DNA from: Bubalus kerabau
Lineage: Eukaryota; Chordata; Mammalia; Artiodactyla; Bovidae
Reading direction: 5' to 3'
DNA length: 64,000 nt
Assembly (NCBI RefSeq): GCF_029407905.1
Contig: NC_073643.1
Location: 36,366,501-36,430,500 of the forward strand
Shown: in pieces, positions 10,970 through 22,505 of the stretch
Numbering within the stretch: the stretch's first letter is position 1
Layout of the letters: every line of letters begins with the position of its first letter
Notes under the pieces: model-generated
Databases searched by the model: none
What the model was told of the DNA's origin: nothing
Seen by the model: only the letters and a program-made list of their open reading frames with translations
Translations under genes and position numbers: made by a program

Positions 10970-13770
10970 CTTTTCCAAGGAACCTGGAATGTTATGTCCA
11001 CGAATGTAGGCAAATTGGAAGTGCTCAAACAGGAGATGGCAAGAGTGAACATGGACAACTAAAATGGATTGGAATGGGTGAATCTAACTCAGATGACCAT
11101 TATATCTACTACTGAGGGCAATAATTCCTTAGAAGAAATGGAGTGGCCATCATAGTCATAGTCAATAAGAGAGTCCAAAATGCAGTACTTGGATGCAATC
11201 TCAAAAACAACAGAATGATCTCTGTTCATTTCCAAGGCAAACCATTTAATATCACAGTAATCCAAGTTGAAGCCCTGAGCAGTAATGCTGAAGAAATGGA
11301 AGTTGAATGGTTCTATGAAGATCTACAAGATCTTCTAGAACTAGCACCCAAAAAAGATTTCCTTTTCATTATAGGGGACTGCAATGGAAAAGTAAGAAGT
11401 CAAGAAATACCTGGAGTAACAGGCAAATTTGGCCTTGGAATACAAACTGAAGCAGGGCAAAGTTATGCCATACTAATACAGTTATGCCAAGAGAACACAC
11501 TGGTCATAGCAAACACCCTCTTCCAATAACACAAGAGAAGACTCTATACATGGACATCACCAGATGGTCAACACCAAAATCAGATTGATTATATTCTTTG
11601 CAGCCAAAGATGGAGAAGCTCTATACAGTTAGCAAAAACAAAGACCAGGAGCTGACTGTGGCTCAGATCGTGAACTCCTTATTGCCAAATCCAGACTTAA
11701 ATTGAAGAAAGTAGGGAAAACCACTATACCATTCAGGTACGACCTAAATCAAATCTCTAAAAATTATATAGTGGACGTGAGAAATAGATTTAAGGGACTA
11801 GATCTGATAGACAGAGCGCCTGATGAACTATGGACAGAAGTTCCTGACATTGTACAGGAGACAGGGAGTAAGATCATCCCCAAAAAAGAAATCCAAAAAG
11901 CAAAATGGCTGTCTGAGGAGGCCTTACAAATAGCTGTGAAAAGAGAAGCAAAAAGCAAAGGAGAAAAGGAAAGATATACCCATTGAGTGCACAGTTCCAA
12001 AGAAGAGCAAGGAGAGATAAGAAAGCCTTCCTCAGTGATCAATGCAAAATAGAGGAAAACAATAGAATGGGAAAGACTAGAGATCTCTTCAAGAAAATTA
12101 GAGATCCCCAGGGAACATTTCATGCAAAGATGGCCTCAATAAAGGACAGAAATGCTATGGACCTAACAGAAGCAGAAGATATTAAGAAGAGGTGGCAAGA
12201 ATACACAGAAGAACTGTACAAAAAAGATCTTCACAACCCAGATAATCACAATTGTGTGATCACTCACCTAAAGCCAGACATCCTGGAATATGAAGTCAAG
12301 TGGGCCTTAGAAAGCATCACTATGAACAAAGCTAGTGGAGGTGATAGAATTCTAGTTGAGCTATTTCAAATCCTAAATGATGATGCTGTGAAAGTGCTGC
12401 ATTCTACATGCCATCAAATTTGGAAAACTCAGCAGTGGCCACAGGACTGGAAAAGGTCAGTTGTCATTCCAATCCCAAAGAAAGGCAATGCCAAGGAATG
12501 CTCAAACTACCACACAATTGTATTCATCTCATACGCTAGTAAAGTAATGCTCAAAATTCTCCAAGCCAGGCTTCAGCAGTACGTGAACTGTGAACTTCCA
12601 GATGTTCAAGCTGGTTTTAGAAAAGGCAGAGGAACCAGAGATCAAATTGCCAACATCCTTTGGATCATTTAAAAAGCAGGAGAGTTCCAGAAAAACATTT
12701 ACTTCTACTTTATTGACTATGCCAAAGCCTTTGACTGTGTGGATAACAATAAACTGTGGAAAATTCTGAAAGAGATGGGAATACCAGACCACCTGACCTG
12801 CCTCTTGAGAAATCTGCATGCAGGTCAGGAAGCAGCAGTTAGAACTGGACATGGAACAGACTGGTTCCAAATAGGGAAAGGAGTATGTCAAGACTGTATA
12901 TTGTCACCCTGTTTATTTAACTTATATGCAGAGTACATCATGAGAAATGCTGGGCTTGAAGAAGCACAAGCTGGAATCAAGATTGCCAGGAGAAATATCA
13001 ATAACTCAGATATGCAGATGACACCACCCTTATGGCACAAAGCGAAGAAGAACTAAACAGCCTCTTGATGAAAGTGAAAGAGGAGAGTGAAAAATGTGGC
13101 TTAAAGCTCAACATTCAGAAAACGAAGATCATGGCATCTGGTCCCATCACTTCATGGCAAATAAATGGGGAAACAGTGTCAGACTTTTGGGGGGGGGGGC
13201 TCCAAAATCACTGCAGATGGTGACTACAGCCATGAAATTAAAAGATGCTTGCTCCTTGAAAGAAAAGTTATGACCAACCTAGGCAGCATATTAAAAAGCA
13301 GAGACATTACTTTGCCAACAAAGGTCCATCTAGTCAAGGCTATGGTTTTTCCAGTAGTCATGTATACATGCAGGAGTTGGACTGTAAAGAAAGCTGAGTG
13401 CTGAAGAATTGATGCTGTTGTACTGTGGTGTTGGAGAAGACTTGAGAGTCCCTTGGACAGCAAAGAGATCCAACCAGTCCATCCTAAAGGAAATTAGTCC
13501 TAAATATTCATTGGAAGGACTGATTCTGAAGCTGAAACTTCAATTCTTTGGCCACCTGATGTGAAGAACTGACTCAATTTAAAAGGCCCTGATGCTGGGA
13601 AGATTGAAGGTGGGAGGAGAAGGGGATGACAGAGGATGAAATGGTTGGATGGCATCACCAACTCAATGGACATGAGTTTGAGTAAACTTCAGGAGTTGGT
13701 GATGGACAGGGAGGCCTGGTGTGCTGCAGTCCATGGGGTCGCAAAGAGTCAGACACGACTGAGTGACTGT
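10970..13770 (+). pseudogene. Broken BovB endonuclease-reverse transcriptase ORF
   Basis: The frame survives as pieces at 11143-11529, 11702-11986, 11983-12672, 12739-13056, 13032-13223 and 13165-13404, separated by stops and shifts. In the endonuclease, the GDxN box is present (GDCNGKV, near 11379-11399). The SDH motif reads Ser-Asp-Arg because codon 11669-11671 is CGT instead of CAT, so a catalytic His is lost. In the RT, a stop (TAA at 12670-12672) falls before the FIDYAKAFDCVD-type block. A lost C in AATAACTCAGATATG near 13002-13016 puts the YADD codons out of frame. Function is excluded. The family role would be nicking and target-primed reverse transcription of its own RNA. Confidence 0.92.
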
Positions 13771-13785
13771 ACTGAACTGATAGCT
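10970..13785 (+). mobile_element. BovB, longest copy in the window (endonuclease + RT), decayed
   Basis: About 2.8 kb against roughly 3.2 kb for full-length BovB, so only the 5' end is missing (the left limit is approximate). Order: endonuclease-like region at 10990-11700, linker, RT at about 12300-13150 and the C-terminal region to the 3' end. The tail (CTGTACTGAACTGA) is short and imperfect. No convincing target duplication was found. A run of 11 G (13189-13199) replaces the usual TTTATTTT(T)-G segment. Confidence 0.95.
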
Positions 13786-13919
13786 TCAGCTTCTGAAAGC
13801 ATGTTCTTCTCCAGCCAAACCGAAAACTTTCTCCAGTCTACACTCTATTTATGCTATTCCCTTTTTCTTTAATTCTCTTTCTTTAAGTTTACTGAAACCA
13901 TGCCTATGCATTGTCTTTC

Positions 13920-14160
13920 AAAAGTGTCACCTTCTTAATGAAATCTTTCCAAAGTGAATAGCCTGAGGCCTTTCTTCTGTTCATGTACATTTTATGCTAG
14001 CTCTGTCCCTTTCTTAACAGCCTACCTGTCTATCTGCCCTGATGTTCCTTTTATTTGCCTTGTTATCACTTGTGAGACAGGAGGAAAGATGGGCATTATG
14101 ACTTGCTCATGTCTACAGCCCTGCCTGCTTAACACAATGCCTTGTCCCAGCAGAGGCTCA
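13920..14160 (+). mobile_element. L2 remnant
   Basis: AAAAGTGTCACCTTCTTAATG, a G/C-poor middle, TCACTTGTGAGACAGGAGG and CTTAACACAATGCCTTG follow the order of the L2 3' region at high divergence. Same family and orientation as 44130-44390, which covers an earlier part of L2. Confidence 0.45.
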
Positions 14161-14195
14161 TGACTAGTCACTGACTTAAATTAAATATACACCTA

Positions 14196-14300
14196 CACAT
14201 GTATACCTGTGGTGGATTCATTTTGATATTTGGCAAAACTAATACAATTATGTAAAGTTTAAAAATAAAATAAAATTTAAAAAAAGATAAAATAAATAAA
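14196..14300 (+). mobile_element. Very short bovine L1 3' insertion with perfect target duplication
   Basis: Only the last part of a bovine-type L1 3' UTR is present (CACATGTATACCTGTGG, TTTGGCAAAACTAATAC, AATTATGTAAAGTTT), followed by an A-rich tail. TAAATATACACCTA occurs exactly on both sides (14182-14195 and 14301-14314). The insert is about 105 bp, extreme 5' truncation, and its lack of decay suggests it is fairly young. Confidence 0.93.
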
Positions 14301-14609
14301 TAAATATACACCTAATAATGACTTCAAGTTTTAGACTGTAACCCTAAAGCTAGCTTCTCCATAGGAAGAAAGCTGAATGGAAGATGAGCATCCCAGCAAC
14401 CGAAAGAAAAATGCAGTAATAATTAACTCCAGTCTATAGTCTTGTTCTTTTTGACTTGAATTATGTGGCCCTAGGCAGGGTTGTAATTAGGTTGAGTCAC
14501 CAGCTTCTTAAAATGGGAAAATTTCACCAAAAAAAAAAACCCACTGGATTTCTGCTTTTTTTTAACAGAAGCCTAAATTTCCATATGGCAAACACAAAAG
14601 GTATGAATT

Positions 14610-15395
14610 GCAAGTTGTGCCCTTAAATAACATGTCCCCAATTTCCCACTCCCAACCCCCCACAGCCACCATTCTGCTTTATTTGGGGGAGTTCAACTTA
14701 TTTAGATTCCATATATGCTTGAGATCAAACAATATTTATCTTTTACTTTCTGACTTATCTAACATGTCTTCAAGGTCCATCCATGCTCTTACAAATGGCA
14801 GGACTTCTGTCTTTTTGTGACTGAATAATATTCCACTGTGTATACATACCACATCTATTTTTTTTAACCACATAAATTGATACACTTACATTGTTTCCAT
14901 ATCTTTGCTATTGTGAATGATGCTGCAGTAAATAGGAGGGTGCAAATATCTCTTCAGTATCCTGTTTTCATTTCCCTGGTCTTTGAACCCAGATGTAGAT
15001 CTGTTAGATCATATGGCAGTTCTAATTTTTTGAGGAACCGCCATACTGTTTCTGTAATGGTTGAACCAATTTATATTCCCCATAATGTACAAGGGTTTCC
15101 TTTACTCCAACTTTGTCAACACTTGTTATTACTCATCTTTTTGATGATAGCCATTCACAGGTGTGAAGTAGTATCTCATTGTACTTTCGATTTATATGTC
15201 TGTGATAAATAGTAGTTTTGAGCATCTTTTCATGTACCTGTTGGCCTTTTGGATGTCTTCTTTGAATACATGTCTATTTCATTTCTCTGCCCATTTTTTA
15301 ATCAGATCATGTGAAGTGTTTGTTGTTGTTATGGTGTTATAGGAGTTCTTTATAAATTTCAGATTTTTTTCAGATATTATCCCCTTATCCTATAT
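14610..15395 (-). mobile_element. Old L1 fragment
   Basis: Reads as the reverse complement of L1 ORF2 end and 3' UTR: TCCATCCATGCTCTTACAAATG, ACTGAATAATATTCCACTG, TTTGCTATTGTGAATGATGC, ATCATATGGCAGTTCTAA and TTTGATGATAGCCATTC, in the proper order. Diverged and full of stops. Confidence 0.85.
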
Positions 15396-15446
15396 ATGTG
15401 TGTGTAAATTTATATAAATTTTATATATATATATATGTATATATTA
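15396..15446. repeat. AT-rich dinucleotide tract
   Basis: TATATATGTGTGTG passes into a run of about eight TA units, ending at TATATATTATTTG just before a Bov-A SINE. Confidence 0.85.
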
Positions 15447-15452
15447 TTTGCA

Positions 15453-15570
15453 AGTTGGAGAAGGAAATGGCAACCCATTCCACTGTTCTTGCCTGGAAAA
15501 TTCCATGGATAGAGAAGACTGGCCGGCTGCAGTCCATGGGGTCACACAGAGTCGGACACGACTGAAACAA
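15453..15570 (+). mobile_element. Bov-A SINE, single unit
   Basis: TGGAGAAGGAAATGGCAACC, TTCTTGCCTGGAAAATTCC and GTCGGACACGACTGAAACAA are the Bov-A unit in plus orientation. It lacks the tRNA head. No target duplication was found. Confidence 0.9.
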
Positions 15571-17035
15571 CTTAGCACTCACACATGTTCAGCACACACA
15601 GTGTGCTATCTTGGCTCCAAGTGCCCTTGTAAGACAGATATGGCCGACTTCACTTTTTGTATTAGTCGTCTGGCTACAGTAGACAGTTGAATTTACAATT
15701 CGAGCATATGCCATAGATGCAGTCAGAAGACCTGTGTTCTAGTTTTGTTCTTTCTCGAACTGGAGAATTACAGGCAGAAGATTTTCTTTCCCTGGGAGGT
15801 TCATCTCCTCCTACCACTAGAGGACCAAAGGGATGCTTTTTGCTTCCTATCAGGAGCAGGGATTGTTCTAAATTGAGTTGGTGATACTTTTGACTCGGAA
15901 ACTTTGAAGCATAATGGTGAAGCCAAGCAGAAGAGAAAGGGAAGGAAGAAACTGAATTATTCTGATTAGTATGAGAAGTAGGTAAGGCATTTTCAATTTG
16001 TAGCATGTGAACCCCATCTCATTTCCTATTTTGGATGTGGATCTTTTCCAGAATTTAAAGAATGATTCTCAGAAGATAAGCAAATACCCGCACAGGTCCA
16101 ATGAGTGGAGTGAATGCCAGATGTTTGCCTGGAATGGGATTTAAGCAAAAGAATTTAGAAGATCACCATGTTGATCAATACAGCTGGGCTTTGGGGCTCA
16201 CTGGCCAATCTGAGGGACCAAAGCCAGTTCTGACTACCTGGGTGCCAGCGTTAATGAGGCTATCTTGTAATCTCATCTCAAACAGGGTTCTGAGCCATGC
16301 ACAGAGAGAAAGGGAGAGAGGTGAGCTGGGAAAAACAGCCTGTGATGAGTGATGAGGCTTTGTCGGTTACAACCAACATGTGCAGTTCATAAATCAGAGA
16401 ATATTTCCTGATCTGAAAATCTGGATTTGCAACTTTGGTGATTATTTTTGAATATGTTCAGAGAGGTGCAAGTAGGGACTTGAAAATACAATCAAAACCC
16501 TGGAGCAGATAAGCCATTTGTGTGTGCTCAATGAAAGAGAAGTGAATTTAATTTTATACTCTTTGAAAAAGGAGGAAGGTTCTCTTGGCAGGCCCATAAA
16601 ATTTGTGTGATGGTCAGAGTGGCAGACACTCAAAGTCAAGGAGAGAATCATCTACACAGTGTCATCATCCTTTCTGGATCATCTTTTAAACTTTCATGAG
16701 CATCAGTCCCAGTGCCAAAATTATCTCTGAGAAGAAAAAAAAATTATATTCTTACAGAGAGCACAGATTTGTTTATGTCTTATCAACATTGGGAGGTGTT
16801 TGTTAGATGTTTTAGTAAAGTCGGAAAGACCTTCTGTACTTCAGTTCTTTGAAGTGCTGTGATGATCCCTTTCACCTATGCTTTGCCTCTTTCCGAAGTT
16901 CAGGAAACTCTTACAGCTTCATGAGAATAAGACATCTCAAATATAACTTCATAACACTCTCAAGTGAAAATTAACCAGACTGTCACAATTCATTTTTATT
17001 ATCAGTCAAACTTGACAGTTAAGAAACTTTAAAAC
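15571..17035. other. Single-copy stretch
   Basis: No repeat family recognised. The minus frame 16006-15674 (110 codons) has no domain, transmembrane or signal features that I can see. Purine-rich patches occur around 16300. Nothing notable. Confidence 0.45.
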
Positions 17036-17044
17036 CATATTCAA

Positions 17045-17112
17045 TTATGTAAAGTTTAAAAATAAAATTTAAAAAAATGAAAACGTTATATAAATAAAAA
17101 AAAGAAAAAAAA
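17045..17112 (+). mobile_element. Tiny L1 3' insertion (about 70 bp)
   Basis: TTATGTAAAGTTTAAAAATA is the extreme 3' end of the same bovine L1 type as at 14196-14300, followed by an A-rich tail. CATATTCAA, preceded by A residues on both sides, flanks it (17036-17044 and 17113-17121). Apart from the tail, only about 30 bp of L1 was copied. Confidence 0.8.
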
Positions 17113-17544
17113 CATATTCAAGGAGGTTAACACTATATACTGTGTTTAACAAACTAAGATATAATTTCAGTACATTTTCTACATTTTAAGCTTTTTTCTT
17201 TCATTATTGTTCACAGTTATCTGGTTAAAGGAAGATTCAGTGATGAATGTCTTGCTCTTAGATAGTCTCACTTTGTCTCTGCCCATTTATTTGTCTTTCC
17301 AGTGACTGTGATGCCACTAACATTTTTCAGGAACTTCCTTTTTTGGCTTAAATCAGATGGTTAATTTCTGTTGCTTACCACCAGAACTTCTAGTTGGTAT
17401 TTTATCTATTTTGCCTAGTATTGGAGTTGTTTGTGTTTGTATATATCTTCCTAAGGAGACTCTAATATCTTGCAAGAAGAGTTAATCTCTGGCATTTGTA
17501 TAATAATACAGTACAATAATAATGCCCATCATAGAATCTCACAT

Positions 17545-17755
17545 ACTAGGACAGTTAAACATGTGGATTTTGGAGCCACATCACCATGATTAAAATTCTA
17601 GCTTCTTTCTTTATGAACTCCATGACTTTGGGGAAGCTAACAACCTTTCTAGGTTTTGGTTTCCTTGTGTAAGCTTGCAAGCACCTACTTGTTCTAATGG
17701 TTAAAGCAGGACCTGGCAGATAGAAAGCATTTCATAATATTAGCTATTATCAGTG
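17545..17755 (+). mobile_element. MIR SINE remnant
   Basis: The order GATTTTGGAGCCACATCACC, ACTTTGGGGAAGCTAACAACC, GGTTTTGGTTTCCTTG and GACCTGGCAGATAGAAAGC follows the MIR core and 3' end at high divergence. Confidence 0.65.
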
Positions 17756-17799
17756 TAACAGTAGTACATTTTATTATCTTGTTTCTTGTTACTTCATGT

Positions 17800-17935
17800 T
17801 ATTTTCATATTGTATATATGATATAAGCTTTATTATATGTTATATGTATAATATAGAAATTATATAACACATTGTAAATACATTCTATATAATATTATCA
17901 TTGTAATATAGTAATTATTATTATTAAAAAATGTT
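17800..17935. repeat. AT-rich low-complexity tract
   Basis: Dominated by ATATAT, TTATATG and ATTATTATT words with almost no G or C. No gene or element boundary is visible. Confidence 0.8.
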
Positions 17936-18701
17936 CAAGAAAATAAGTGTTTTTAATTGATTTTGGTGGTTTCTCAAACTGTAAGCTCACTTCCAGTGGA
18001 CACTATGAGGTTATTTGTTTGTAAGAAAAGTTTTCTTCCTACCCTTGGTTTTTAAACATCTATGCTAAAAAGCTTCCCTTTAGAGGAAGTAATAAATTTT
18101 AATATGCAAGTTATTAAAGTACCAGCAGGGACTGTTTCATAATATGCTAAATTTCTCAACCTCTACCCAAGTAGTCTTCACCTGACTGAAATGTTGCTTG
18201 ATTATTTTCTTAATGTCATAATGTCTTTCATGAAGGATCTGTTCATTTCATCTACCTGAATGTAATGTTTCCCTGGACCAGCTGCATTTTCCATGAGGTT
18301 GTAAGACCTGAGAAGTCATCTCTTCATTGTGACCCCTTTTACTTAATCTTAGTGTGGCACCTGGCACAGTTTGCTCCATTCTTCTTGCATTTCTGAAGGA
18401 TTGTCTGCTTTCCTTCAGCAGGCCCATTAGTCAGTTCAATATCTCACAACTTTAGTTCAATCTCTCACAACTTTGTTGGTGTTCAGTGGGATCCTTTGGA
18501 ATTTCACTCTGCCAGTTCTTAGTGCTGACATCAGAAATGTTCTTTTGTTGAGAAGTTAGCCTTCTTGGATTGCTATGCTAATACCTCAATTATAATATCA
18601 TCAAAATGGCAAGCAGGGATCAATTTTGTTTTTATTATTTTGGGAACTCCTGGTCCCCAGAACAGTCTCCTTGTGAAACTGCTGTCGATAAAGTAGGATC
18701 A
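17936..18701. other. Single-copy stretch
   Basis: No recognised repeat. A near-duplicate phrase, CAATATCTCACAACTTTAGTT then CAATCTCTCACAACTTTGTT at 18437-18476, is a local 20-bp tandem copy with few differences. No coding signal. Confidence 0.4.
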
Positions 18702-18713
18702 GTTCATCTGTTT

Positions 18714-18984
18714 GAAGTGAAATTGTGTCTGACTCTTTGTGACCCCATAAACTATACAGTCCATGGAATTCTCCAGGCCAGAATACTGGAGTGGGTAGCC
18801 TTTCCCTTCTCCAAGGGCTCTTCCTAACCCAGGGATCGAACCCAGGTCTGCCGCATTGCAGGCAGATTCTTTACCAGCTGAGCCACAAGGGAAGCCCAAA
18901 AATACTGGAGTGGATAGCCCATCCCTTCTCCAGCAGATCTTCCCAACCCAGCAATCAAACCAGGATCTTCTGCATTGTAGGCGG
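18714..18984 (-). mobile_element. Bov-tA SINE with a partly duplicated head
   Basis: On the minus strand, a tRNA-Glu-like head (reverse of GCTGAGCCACAAGGGAAGCC) and Bov-A body are followed by a second, partial head unit (AATACTGGAGTGGATAGCCC to TGCATTGTAGGCGG). GTTCATCTGTTT is repeated exactly on both sides (18702-18713 and 18985-18996), so the whole duplicated structure entered as one unit. Confidence 0.93.
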
Positions 18985-18996
18985 GTTCATCTGTTT

Positions 18997-19640
18997 AGCA
19001 GTCATTAATTGGGGCCTTAAAGTGGGTAGAATTTGCTCAGAATGCTGAGCTGATTTGGAGATGAATTTGGCACATCCACTCATGGTATAGAAGCAAACAG
19101 TTTCAGAAGATGAAATTCCCTGTAGAGGATCAATGCCTATCTTCAGTTCACATTCACTGCATACCTGTCCTTATTTGGGGGTACAGATACAGTGAGTTTC
19201 CCATTGACCTCTGAGGGCAGCGAATGACAGAAAAGATGGAGGAAATGAGTAGAAGGTTGTGAGGGGGAAAGGTTGGTTAAGCATTACCTGTTGTTACCTC
19301 ACTGTCCTAGAATGCTTTTCATCCAGTTTCGTGAATAAGGGAACAAGAGCTCAAAGAAGCCTGCCACCACTTCCATGGATATACAGGCAGAATGTACCTG
19401 AGCCATTTGCTGGTCTGGGAGACCTGTGCTTTTACCCTCATCAACCACACTGCCCCACAAACAGGGAATAGAGGGTGATGGGTGGCAAGTCAGGACAACA
19501 TGCTGTTTTCAGTAGTCATAAGGCCCCTATTGCCATTGTTCCAGAATCTGAGATGAGTAGAATCAAGGAAGAGCAGTTGAGTGATTTTAATCCTCTATTA
19601 GTTGTTCCTACCTAATTAGAGGTGTTCAGTACAGACTCTT
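18997..19640. other. Single-copy stretch
   Basis: No repeat or gene identified. The frame at 19259-19471 (70 codons) has no recognisable features. Confidence 0.4.
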
Positions 19641-19649
19641 AAATTTCAA

Positions 19650-20060
19650 AATGTGTCCATCTGCCCAGCCAGCCTACATCTTGGTATCTACCCTAGAGGA
19701 ATACCTGAATATGGGTAGAAAAAATGTGGAAATTAATTGTAGAATTTTATGTAGTGTGCAGAAATTTGAAATAACACAAATGTTCATTGATAATGGAATG
19801 ATTAAATTCTGCCAAATCTACACTAGTAAATGCTATGCCAGTGAAGTAGATCTATACATGTAGAACTAAAAAGATCTTCAGAACACAGGAAGTTAACAAC
19901 AACAACAACAAAAAATCAAGTAGCAGGAACATGATGTAGAATGATCACATATATTTTAAAAATTAAATAAAATTCTGTACTTCAGAAAAGGGTGAGGACT
20001 TTAAAGAGGAAAATAATATTTCCAAGTTTTGGAGAAAACAAATACAGATTACTTTATGTG
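19650..20060 (+). mobile_element. Old L1 (L1M-type) fragment
   Basis: Words such as GAAATAACACAAATGTTCATTG, GATAATGGAATGATTAAATT, AGTAGATCTATACATG and AAGTAGCAGGAACATGATGTAG are in the order of the L1M ORF2 end and 3' UTR. An (AAC)n patch occurs at 19897-19911. Confidence 0.55.
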
Positions 20061-20284
20061 GAGGTGATACTAGAGTTGAAACTTGGGGCATGGTAAAATT
20101 TAGAGATGTCAGGGTTTATCCAGAAAAACATAGCTAAACAAGGGGGTTGAGCCAAGACATACCCAGTTCTATCTGAGTCCAGTGCTGCTGCTTTTAAATA
20201 AGATTCCTCTCACAATATAAACTGTAAGCATCAGGTATAAGATGTAGGCAAAACTCACGTACAGAGGTAGAGAATATGCATATG

Positions 20285-20520
20285 CTTTCATTAAGTATTT
20301 ACCTTGTGTCAGGTACCCTACCAGAGGGTGTATGGAATATCCTGATGAATTAGAATTCCTAGCCTTAATAACTTGAGGTCTTGTAAGGGAAATAAGATGT
20401 ATTTATAAACTTTTTAAATATATGAAAGTTAACCAAACCCTAAAACAAAACTACAGAGAAATTCAGAAGGATTCATGAGCCGAAAGGAGAGAAAGATATT
20501 TGCAGTTGTGAAGGCTGGAA
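20285..20520 (-). mobile_element. Probable L2 remnant
   Basis: ATTAAGTATTTACCTTGTGTCAGG, then a span ending in CCTTAATAACTTGAGGTCTTG and GGAAATAAGATGTATTTATAAAC resembles the L2 3' end read backwards. High divergence limits certainty. Confidence 0.4.
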
Positions 20521-20958
20521 GATGTACCAGGTAAAAATGTGTTCATATATAAGAAGCAGAAAACGGAAGTGACAGTGACTTAAATCATGCGACTTAATTT
20601 CTTAGCAAGAAGTCTGAAGCTGGCTGTTCCTAAGTTGATTCAATATTTCAATAATATCATCAATGACTAGGTTCCTTCTGTCCTCTTTAATAATCCTACA
20701 TCTTTGGACTTGTCACATTTATTATCCAATATGGCAGCTACAACTCCAAGCATCTCAACCACATTCAAGGGTAGGAAGCACCATGTAGCTAAGGCAGCAA
20801 AGAAAGAGAAGGACCTTTAATGAGTACAGTCTCCTTGCATCTCTGAACAAACTTTCCCCCAGATGCCTTCTAAGAGATTTCTTTTTCTAATTGGCCAGAA
20901 TTAGATCATAAGCCTTCCCACTGCCTTGACCCAAGGGATGCTGTGAGAGTATGATTTC

Positions 20959-21216
20959 AGCTAAAGCTGAAACTCCAATACTTTAGCCACCTCAAGTGAA
21001 GAGTTGACTCATTGGAAAAGACCCTGATGCTGGGAGGGATTGAGGGCAGGCGGAGAAGGGGATGACAGAGGATGAGATGGCTGGATGGCATCACCGACTC
21101 GATGGACATGAGTTTGAGTGAACTCTGGGAGTTGGTGATGGACAGGAAGGCCTGGTGTGCTGTGATTCATGGGGTCGCAAAGAGTCGGACACGACTGAGT
21201 GATTGAACTGAACTGA
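20959..21216 (+). mobile_element. BovB 3' end, strongly truncated
   Basis: Starts at GCTAAAGCTGAAACTCC and runs to GATTGAACTGAACTGAA, about 260 bp. It encodes only the last 80 or so residues of the polyprotein, including the Arg-rich GGRRRRG-type segment in altered form. No clear target duplication. Confidence 0.93.
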
Positions 21217-21329
21217 AAATAGACAAGCCCCCTGTGCCTGTAGCATTTGCATTCCACTGAGCAGTCGCCTGAAATAAATAAGATCATTTCAGGAATTTAT
21301 ATGTGGTTTAGAGATAATAAGACATTCCT

Positions 21330-22327
21330 GCAGTTGAGAGTAATAGGGAGGAATATAACTAAGATTCAATGATCAGCAGCTAAGGAAATGAAAAAATAAG
21401 CTGCAGACAGGGAGAAAGTGTTTACAAACCTTGTATCTGATAAAGAATTTATACCCAGAATATAGAAAGAACTCTCAAAACCTAACCATAAGGAAACAAG
21501 TAATCCATTTTTAAAAATGGACAAAAGATTTGGATAGTATGTCATAGAAGATACATAATGGAAAATAAGTACATGAAAAAATGCTAAGGTTGAAAAGACC
21601 ATGAGTTATTAGTGAAATGAAAATTAAAAGCACAGTGAGATATACTACCTTTTTTAAAAACTGACAGTACTGCTGAGGAGGATATAGACTAACTGGAACT
21701 CTCATATATTGCTGATGGGAATGCAAAATGGCACAATCACTTTGTAAAATACTTTGGCAGTTTCTTATGAAGTTAAACATAAACTAACCTTGTAACCCAG
21801 CAAACGCACTCCTAGGTGTTTACTTTAGAGAAATAAAAGCAGAGACTTACACAAAAACCTATATACAAATAAACATTTGTTGTATCCATTTGCTTTATTC
21901 ACAGTCACTGAATTCATAAAATTGGAATTAATCCCAAATTTTCTTCAACTGATGAATAGATAAATAAGCTGTGGTATGTCCATACAGTGGAATATTATTC
22001 AGCAACAAAAGGAACTAAGTACTATATCTGCAACAACATGGATGAATCTCAAAGACATTATGAAAATGGACAAAGGCTATATTCTGCATGATTTCATTAT
22101 GATGACATTTCAGAAAAGGCAAGGCTAGAGGGATAAACAAGGGGTCAGTGATTGCAGGGGTTGAGAATGAGGTCAGTGGTTGACTCCAAAGGGGCAGGGA
22201 AGTCAAGGGAATTTTGTGGAGGTAAAAGAACTGTTCTATATCTTGACTGTGTTGCTGGTTACATGACTTACACATTTGTCAAAACTCACGGAATCGTACA
22301 CTGTAGTGGTTGAATTTTGCTATACGT
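21330..22327 (+). mobile_element. Old L1 (L1M-type), ORF2 end to 3' UTR
   Basis: Recognisable words in order: GATAAAGAATTTATACCCAG, TGCTGATGGGAATGCAAAATGG, TGTAACCCAGCAAACGCACTCC, ATACAGTGGAATATTATTCAGC, ATGGATGAATCTCAAAGAC and CAAAACTCACGGAATCGTACAC. Heavily mutated, with no useful open frame. Confidence 0.85.
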
Positions 22328-22505
22328 CAGTGCCATAGACTGAATGTTTGTATCCCTACCCCCAAAATTTATATGTTGAAACCTAATCCCCCAACGTGAT
22401 GGTATTTGGAGGTAAGACTTTGGGGAGGTGATTGGGTCATGAGGGTAGAGACCTCATGAGTAGAGTTAATACCCTTTTAGAAGAGATTCTAGAGAACCTC
22501 TATGC
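22328..22505 (+). mobile_element. MaLR-like LTR fragment
   Basis: CATAGACTGAATGTTTG, TTTATATGTTGAAACC, GTGATGGTATTTGGAGG and GAGGTGATTGGGTCATGAGG are in the usual order of a mammalian MaLR-type LTR. The right end is unclear. The exact subfamily is not assigned. Confidence 0.5.
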
